From the NCBI RefSeq assembly GCF_029784155.1, contig NC_073692.1, positions 423,770,305 through 423,834,304 of the forward strand: DNA of 64,000 nucleotides, in the 5' to 3' direction. A program made the translations under genes and the position numbers. Below the pieces are notes generated by a model. That model was given only the letters and a program-made list of their open reading frames with translations. It was not told the DNA's origin and made no database searches. The stretch is from Uranotaenia lowii (taxonomy: Eukaryota > Arthropoda > Insecta > Diptera > Culicidae). Shown here in pieces: positions 58,122 through 64,000 of this stretch; position 1 is the first letter of the stretch, and each line of letters starts with the position of its first letter.

Positions 58122-59238
58122 CCTCTGAGAACGATAAACAACGAGTCTGTGGCGCAGATTCAGCACAGGTAACATTAAAATCACTTCGGGTATTACCCAG
58201 CCGTGATTCCAATGTAGGCCGAGGCTGACTGCGAACAGGCAGGTTGTTTGCCGGCCCGACGTTTGAAGACGAAAAAGAGGAAGGAGGAGAAGAAACTTTT
58301 CTGGAAACTTTGGGATTTTTCCTAGAAGCAATAATTTTTGCCCTGATGGGACAGTCTAGCGAATTCGAGGAATGATTACCTGCGCAATTTGCACACTTGA
58401 AAAATTCTGTTTTTGGTTTATCACCACCATAAAGGCATTTAGATTTTTCATGATCGAATGAGCCGCAAAGCATGCATCTGGCATTCATTCTACAATTTTT
58501 AGTGCCGTGACAAAAAGCTTGACAACGACGACATTGCGTAATATTTTGAAGGAAATTGGTTGAAGATTTTCGAAAAGGTTCGAATTTGACTCGACAATGA
58601 AACATAAGACGAGCCTTTTCAAGAAATTGCAAATTATTAACTTGATCCTTTTTAAAATGGATCAAATAAAGCTCAGGAGCAAAACCAACACTACTGATAT
58701 TATTCGTGTTGGTTCTTTTCCTCATTTGAATTACTTGAATTGGAGAAAAACCTAACAAAGAATTTAATTCAGATGTGATCTCATCCGGTGTCTGATCGCC
58801 GGTGAGACCACGAAGTACAACTTTAAATGGACGATCACTTCTAGTGTCGTACGTAAAAAATTGATGTTTTTTATTATTCAAATAATTTAAAATTTTTTGA
58901 AAATCATTAAAAGATTCCGCCAAAATACGAGCAGTTCCCCTTCGACCGATCTGAAAAGAAATCTTCACATCCTTGACGGAAGTGACGATTTCTTTCCGAA
59001 AGGCATTGAAGTCAGGAATCGTGACCGTAATTGGTAGAACCTTTTCGTTTTTAAGAGTATAAGAAGAAGAAGGTTTCTTAGTACTCTTATCAGAATTAAA
59101 TATGAATATTTCCTCATCACCTATGTTATGAAGGACATCGAATGAATTGGAAATTTCAATTTTTTTGGCAGATGGCCCTGGATTAGGTTCAGCAATCCGT
59201 TTTCTCCCGGCCCTTGAGCCGGCTGAAGACTTCCCCAT
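58122..59238 (-). pseudogene. ORF1: zinc-knuckle nucleic-acid-binding protein, N-terminal part
   Basis: Begins MGKSSAGSRAGRKRIAEPNP, a basic start. A region resembling the domain that precedes the knuckles in Jockey-type ORF1 proteins follows (about 65-225). Then come three knuckles: C-X2-C-X4-H-X4-C at 236-249 and 255-268, and C-X2-C-X3-H-X6-C at 282-296. A serine/proline-rich stretch follows to the break. Known ORF1 proteins of this type bind element RNA and form the RNP. The frame runs to 58063 only by reading into the hAT element, so the last about 20 residues are foreign. The start is the first ATG, about 177 bp from the 5' end. Confidence 0.92.
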
Positions 59239-59760
59239 GCTGGAAAGAAAAGAGAAAAATATGAATAAAATAAAATGAAAATAATTTTAGCACTGAAAAG
59301 TGCTGATGGAAAAACAGGAAAGAAAAAAAAATAATTTAAAATGTTCCTGCAGGTACACAGCAACGATACGATGCTCCGGCGTACGTGTTGACGGCTCAAC
59401 GGTACAGATGGAAGTGAAAGAAAACGATGAAAAATTCAATTTAGTCCCAACAAAAAATTACTGTTATCGATGTTTTGAGCCTTTTGTGCTCAATGCCATC
59501 ATTATAATAAATTTCAAGATGTTGGGATACGTAAAAACCATAGTGATCAAAGTTACCCCGAAACTCAAAATCTGGTTTTGTAATAAACAATTAATTATAA
59601 CCTCTAATGTCGTTTGAATTTAATGCAATCAATGATCATGTTTTATACTCCTCACCTAAGTAAGGGTTTTAAAGCTTTTAGGTATTACGAAAAAGCAACC
59701 CCTTCCAAAATATTTAAAAATTAAAGAAAAAAGTGATCAAAGTTCCCCCAGTTTACGGTA

Positions 59761-60984
59761 CTTGATATTGTTCAAATTTGCAACCTCGTTGGATAACTCG
59801 TGCTGAAAAAATCAACCTTTTGCAATTTGTTACATTCCATTATATTTTCATTGCACCAGCTAACTTCATTTGTTTGTTGGTCAAATGATCGTCAATGGGA
59901 ATCTTAAGACTTGAATAGAAAAAATTGCCTTGATCGGCTAGATCTTTGTAAAAAAATCGGTTTAGAACAAGTTTTTAAACAACATTTTTTCATATTCTGA
60001 TGTGCACCACACTTCAACGAAAATTATATAACCGAATATGTACCAAATGTTTAAAATGAGTTAATTAAAAAATATAAAATTTTACCATTTTGTAAAAATG
60101 TGATGCTCACAAATGATTAACAAATGCAAAGTTCTATACAATACATAATTAATTAAATTTTCTTGCGGAATATTCCTCGAGTAGCAGTGCTCACGATGAC
60201 GCCATGAACTACCTAAATGGTCGCTGCTGACAAATAGTTTCAAGAGGATGAGTATGAGGCACATTTAAAGTCGCCTTCTGAACAATATAAATGATTCATC
60301 TGCACATCTGCAAAAGCCGAAATTGGATAATTGTCGGAATACATTTGAATTTAAAAAAATAAAATTTAAAATGTTAAAATTTAAAAAAAAAGTTTCAGGC
60401 ATTAAAAAGTGAAAATTTATTTCATTAATTAGTTTTTTTTTTCATTCCATTAAATTAAAATTGAACTATGTTTTTCGTTCAATATCATAATTGCTCATCT
60501 CGATCTCTTACTTACACCCAGGACAAACAAAGAAATTGACATCTTTTAAGTTGTACATTAAAAAATCTGAAATCGTAAACTAGGATTGATAATCAGGATT
60601 TTGTTTCCCAATGATAACACTTTCTGAAAATAAAATCTAATTTATTTAAAAAAAATGTGAGAAAAGCTTAAAATTTCTCACAAATAACATTCAAACATAT
60701 TTTTTGCATGCGCTCTCATTACGTCGTTTGAAACAAAATAAAATCAAAAAGTTTGATCTCGAAATAAAATGTAACATAAACTATTCGCAACTTCTTTTCA
60801 CTTAGAATATTTGTCTTTAAGATGTAACTTACGCCTTTTAATACGGCGCACTCGAGAAATTTAAGCTTTAGTTTTTATGTCACAGAGAACTGATTTGGAG
60901 AGTGGCTCTTATATTTTTATGATCCTTACAAAAGAGGCTCTTTCGGGCATTTGATTTCAAAACTGTCTACTAAAATTCGGACAA
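59761..60984. other. AT-rich spacer
   Basis: No gene; the minus-strand frame at 60082-60264 is not domain-like. Confidence 0.4.
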
Positions 60985-61326
60985 TATCCGGGTAAATTTA
61001 GTCAAAACCAAGGAATTATTTATCAAAAATCAAGAAAAAACTTTAAAAAAAATTTTTTTTCATCAAAATTTATCAGCATATTTTAAGTTGAATTCTAGCA
61101 TATAAAAAAACCTGACAATTTGTATGATACTTGCTCAAAAAATCTCGTTTTAGACGCATAAATAAAAAAAAATAGCAACACAATTCCATTTTTTAAGTTT
61201 TATTTGAAAATGAGAATGAGAATAAACCAGGGCGAAATCCGGGCAACCGGGCCTGACCGGACTTTTCCTAAATTTTATATTAAATATCCTGGCAACCCTG
61301 GATAAAACGGGCAACCTGGCAACCTC
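60985..61326 (-). mobile_element. GCCAGATTGCCCGG-type short repeat, copy 4 (inverted)
   Basis: On the minus strand the order GGTTGCC...CCCGGTTGCCCGGATTTCGC and CCAAATTGTCAGGTTT matches the family at 37152-38555. The right border shows nested GGCAACCTGGCAACCTC. It is worn at the left. Confidence 0.5.
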
Positions 61327-61712
61327 ACTTTAGACACATATTGTAACTGTTAAGAACTAATTTTTTTTAGCATCAATTTCTTACCAACAGATAAATAATT
61401 CCGGTTGGTTTTCGGAAAGCGACAAAGTCAAAGAAGGTCGATTTTTTTCCATTTTTTTTTAAGGGGATAACACCAGATCTGAACGATTCATGCCTCATTG
61501 AATCATCAGACATCAAAATAAAAATTTTAATTCTCCAAATTTCCTTTGGTCTCCCTTTGTTATTGTTTTTTTTTTTTTTGAGATTGTAATGTCGATTATT
61601 GACAAAACATTTTTTTCGAGATAACACAAAATTTATTGAAACAATCGAATTTTCCGATTTCCTTTAGTGATTTAAGAGACTGTGTTGTCATACAGACCAT
61701 TAGTTTTAACTA

Positions 61713-62465
61713 ATCTATATAGATAAAAAGCAATTTCTGTTTGTTTGTTTGTTTGTTTGTTTGTCCTCTTAAGACTCAGCCGTCTAAAGAGCTGGAGGTC
61801 TGAAATTTGGCATGGATGCTGGAATGGAGCAGGCATGGACCAGGAATAATGAAAAATGTTTTCAGATTTTTGGATGACCCCTTTTGAAGGGGGTCGTCCA
61901 TACAACACAAATATTGTTTTCGCGATATTGACGTTAATTTTAGTCGGATTGAGTTGAAAATTTGCACATGAGTGTTTTAAAAGACGAGCACTTGATTTCA
62001 GGTGTCAAATTTTGTGTAAGGGGTCAGCAAAAGAGGTCGTCCATATTAACTGTTCCCCTTTTTGCGATATTGACGTTATTATACATAGTATTCAGATGAA
62101 AATTGATACACGATAGTTTTGAGTAACGTGCAATCGATTTGAGGTACAAAATTCAGTGTAAGGGATCGGCAAAGGGGGTCGTCCATATAAACGTTTCAAT
62201 ATTTTTGCAATATTGTCGTTATTATACATCGGATTGGGATGAAAATTTCCACACGGTAGTTTTCAGAGACTGGCAATCGATTTCATATGTCAATTGTTTT
62301 GATAGGGGTCGACGAAAGGGGTCGTCCATATTGATTAATTTTTCACTTTTTTAGCAATATTGACATTATTTTGCAATGGATCGCTTTGAAAATTTGCACA
62401 CGGGAGTTTTGAGGGAAGGGCAATCGGTTTCAGATATCAAAGTTAGTATAAGAGCCACCGAGAGA
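61713..62465 (-). mobile_element. 143-bp-unit repeat, inverted 5'-truncated copy
   Basis: Begins with ATCTATATAGATAAAAAGCA and a GTTT microsatellite (about 61739-61763), the complement of the tail at 39838-39895. GTCGTCCAT landmarks end at 61901, 62044, 62186 and 62329, spacings of 143, 142 and 143 bp. The copy breaks off near 62465, without the ACTAGCTGA terminus, so it is truncated at that end. Frames inside it (61672-61967, 62139-62354) are shadows. Confidence 0.78.
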
Positions 62466-62679
62466 GGTTTAACTGTTTAACTGTTAACTGTTAAACTGAT
62501 TCTTAAATCAAATGCTTGAAACATTCATGATAATAAGAAAAATATACTCTAAAGGCTCTCAGCTAATAATTTGGTTCTAAAAGAAAATTCAATAGTATTC
62601 ATAAATTCAACTTTCCACTGAAACCTTTACTTACTTTTTCCATTCTATTCAGATTAGCAATAGTGTTACCAGCACGTGA

Positions 62680-63282
62680 AGGCATATGATTAGAACATAC
62701 CCCATACGTTCACTCAACTGAAACGTTCGAATGTTAATTCTTCACAGATTTTCCTCGCAAGACATTGTTAAACGTTTCGTGTAGATGCCTACTCGCAAAC
62801 ATGCGATACAACTATCGATAAAAGCTAAACGAAACTCGAACAAACGAGCCGCTCGGCTCGATTATTCCCAAAGGTGGCCAGAGCTGCTGGCTACAATTAT
62901 CAAATTCATCACAACGCTTAGCGCCTAGGTACGACAGTTGGCGCGGCGCATCCATGCTTGACGTTTACCCTTTCGATGTCAGACGCTCAACATTAGTTGA
63001 AGTTGATTTGGTTTTTTTTCTCGGTGCTTACCTCAACAGATATTTTGCATCTACCTTTTGTTGATGTTGATTGACATTTATGAGAAGAATTGTTTTGCTA
63101 AATTATTAATAATTGCGAGGGCGATCAAAAAATTTCAGAACAAAAAATCGTTTATTAATAGAAAACACATTCAATTTAATTTCAATAAATCTACTAAGTT
63201 TATTCAGGTTAGAAATAATACGTCTTCAAATTCATACCAACGCACTTGAAAGGGTTTCACTAATTAATAGCTCATAAAATGA
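62680..63282. other. GC-elevated non-repetitive region
   Basis: Mixed composition with CG-rich patches (GAGCCGCTCGGCTCG at about 62847, GTTGGCGCGGCGCATCC at about 62937) and a TATCGATA octamer at 62813-62820. Possible promoter-proximal or conserved non-coding DNA; no exon assigned. Confidence 0.3.
62813..62820. promoter_or_regulatory. TATCGATA (DRE-type) octamer, second instance
   Basis: Context AACTATCGATAAAAGCTAAA, parallel to that at 44917. A DREF-type site is possible; motif evidence only. Confidence 0.25.
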
Positions 63283-63456
63283 TTACTGTTTCGGTGAGAC
63301 GAAGCCGACCGTTTTGTACTCACGATTAATCAATAGGATAGCAACCAGCATGAGGAACCAAATGGGGATAAATAATTGCTTCCATATGAGCAACGCATGG
63401 GCTTTGGCGCTGACAGCTGAGCTTAAGTGAACTGAACATAGTTTTGATAGGAACAT
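63283..63456 (-). CDS. 57-codon ORF with one membrane segment; possible first exon
   Basis: Starts MFLSKLCSVHLSSAVSAKAH on the minus strand. A hydrophobic stretch (about residues 28-43, including LFIPIWFLMLVAILLI) follows the tryptophan-lysine motif LIWKQ, and the ORF ends YKTVGFVSPKQ with TAA at 63283-63285. Inside, AATC|GTGAGTAC (around 63328-63337) is a very good 5' splice site, so the true exon may end after LLIN. The composition is strikingly protein-like in a GC-elevated stretch. A short hydrophobic N-terminus before a large membrane protein is one possibility, but no family can be named. Confidence 0.35.
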   Translation of the reverse strand: MFLSKLCSVHLSSAVSAKAHALLIWKQLFIPIWFLMLVAILLINREYKTVGFVSPKQ

Positions 63457-63942
63457 GCTACTGTTGGACGACTGATTTTTTTTTATGATCTAGCTTGAGC
63501 ACGCTTCAGCTTTTAATGGAAGTAATAGAGTGGCTCGACAGTTCTTACTAAAAATGAAAAGATTTTTAAACCTTCCATGATACTACGTTTATTAAAAAAA
63601 AACTGTAATGCTGTGTCTAGTTATTTTTCAGAACCTCTCTCTTTATATACATTTTTCAAGAGGCTTAATAGCTTTTACTTTGTAGAATGATATTTACTTG
63701 ACAAAAGGCTACGGAAATTTTCTCATCATGTCGATGTTTTAAATTTTCATTTAATATTTGATCGAATGAATAGTTCTTACACAAAACTATCTTTTCAATT
63801 TTCCTCTGTTATTTTTTCATGGAAATTTGATATTCGTTCAAAAAACTAGCGCACCACCCTAATCATACCCAGCATCACCCAGAGTTACTTTGATTTGAGC
63901 CGATCATGGTGGTATCATTAGTAGTTTGTTTACTTAGCTGAA

Positions 63943-63985
63943 TCAGTAATGCATTTTGTGCTTCATGTACAAAATGCATTACTGA
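63943..63985. other. Perfect 17-bp inverted repeat with 9-nt loop
   Basis: TCAGTAATGCATTTTGT (63943-63959) and ACAAAATGCATTACTGA (63969-63985) are exact inverses separated by GCTTCATGT. Each arm contains the palindrome AATGCATT. The stem is short for a typical microRNA precursor and does not extend outward. It may be a small hairpin element, a protein-binding palindrome or an end of something cut by the window border. Confidence 0.55.
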
Positions 63986-64000
63986 TAGGAACTACTTAGG

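Larger units (their letters stand above)
52991..59415 (-). mobile_element. Full-length Jockey-clade non-LTR retrotransposon
   Basis: It is flanked exactly by GAAAGAAAACGAT (52978-52990 and 59416-59428). Read on the minus strand, it has a leader of about 177 bp, ORF1 with three zinc knuckles, ORF2 with apurinic-type endonuclease and reverse transcriptase overlapping ORF1 by 14 nt, a 3' UTR of about 240 bp, an AATAAA signal (53009-53014) and an A9 tail. Its own length is about 4.4 kb after removing the nested hAT element. Damage is light: one nonsense codon, one small deletion/frameshift in ORF2 and the hAT insertion in ORF1. Clade assignment rests on the ORF1 knuckle pattern and ORF2 motifs. 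Confidence 0.92.
52364..59760 (+). mobile_element. TIR element family C, split by a nested LINE
   Basis: Both ends carry the same inverted terminus: TACCGTAAACTGGGGGAACT at 52364 and AGTTCCCCCAGTTTACGGTA ending at 59760, with TTTGATCA and TGATCAAA next inside. The flanking TCAAG/CTTGA match may be chance because the 19121 copy has different flanks there. The element's own sequence is 52364-52990 plus 59429-59760, about 0.96 kb; the rest is the inserted LINE. Non-coding, MITE-like. Confidence 0.85.

Noticed and set aside
57911..58141. 76-codon frame crossing the hAT border
   Set aside because: It joins hAT terminus sequence to LINE ORF1 in the wrong frame, so it is a by-product of the insertion.
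1..64000. tRNA, rRNA, CRISPR arrays, bacterial-type operons
   Set aside because: No cloverleaf with matching arms, no rRNA-like segment and no spaced direct-repeat array with unique spacers was seen; the window is eukaryotic and the only regular arrays are the minisatellite, the 143-bp units and the hairpin array.

Overview
The window reads as AT-rich, repeat-dense, gene-poor nuclear DNA of an insect. A dipteran, most likely a mosquito, fits best. The grounds are a Jockey-clade LINE with a zinc-knuckle ORF1, RTE-type LINE relics, many short terminal-inverted-repeat elements with TA- or hAT-like ends, an LTR element primed by an arginine-type tRNA, and long homopurine/homopyrimidine and A/T runs. 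No complete host protein-coding gene could be recognised. Nearly all long reading frames belong to mobile elements or to a minisatellite. The order-level assignment is an inference from repeat content, not a database match.

Layout. 0-13 kb: small inverted-repeat elements (566-1107, 1282-1700, 2359-2764), one member of an inverted pair of interspersed repeats (2838-3185 with 12155-12480), a 500-base assembly gap (6334-6833), and a repeat with microsatellite tail (8293-9395). 13-16.8 kb: a LINE scrap, then GC-elevated DNA without a convincing gene. 16.8-20 kb: a cluster of DNA-transposon derivatives, one of which keeps an exon-intron-start-codon mini-gene and carries a LINE insertion. 20-31 kb: AT-rich spacer holding coding-like debris and a 132-unit 9-bp minisatellite (26688-27878). 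31-34.7 kb: a 1.4-kb insertion between 22-bp direct repeats, a decayed RTE LINE, and a CpG-richer stretch that may be a promoter/5' leader. 35-44 kb: more TIR elements and a repeat with six 143-bp spaced units (38588-39895). 45.4-48.8 kb: a complete but non-coding LTR retrotransposon with two otherwise identical 217-bp LTRs and a striking array of hairpin repeats in its leader. 50.5-51.9 kb: a TIR element with a deleted relative at 18.5 kb. 52.4-59.8 kb: a four-level transposon nest. 61.7-64 kb: an inverted copy of the 143-bp-unit repeat, then GC-elevated DNA with a 57-codon membrane-type ORF and a perfect hairpin.

The nest can be ordered exactly. A TIR element (52364-59760) received a full-length Jockey-clade LINE (52991-59415, 13-bp target duplication). 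That LINE received a hAT-type element in its first ORF (56150-58121, 8-bp target duplication), and the hAT element contains another TIR element (about 56627-57682). A related copy of the outermost element, without the LINE, lies at 19121-20016 and acts as an internal reference for the empty site.

The most unusual item is the array at 45839-46218. Two kinds of short hairpin alternate; both have an 11-nt loop of nearly the same sequence, but their stems differ by compensating base changes. It sits just downstream of the primer-binding site of the non-autonomous LTR element, where packaging or dimerisation signals are expected.
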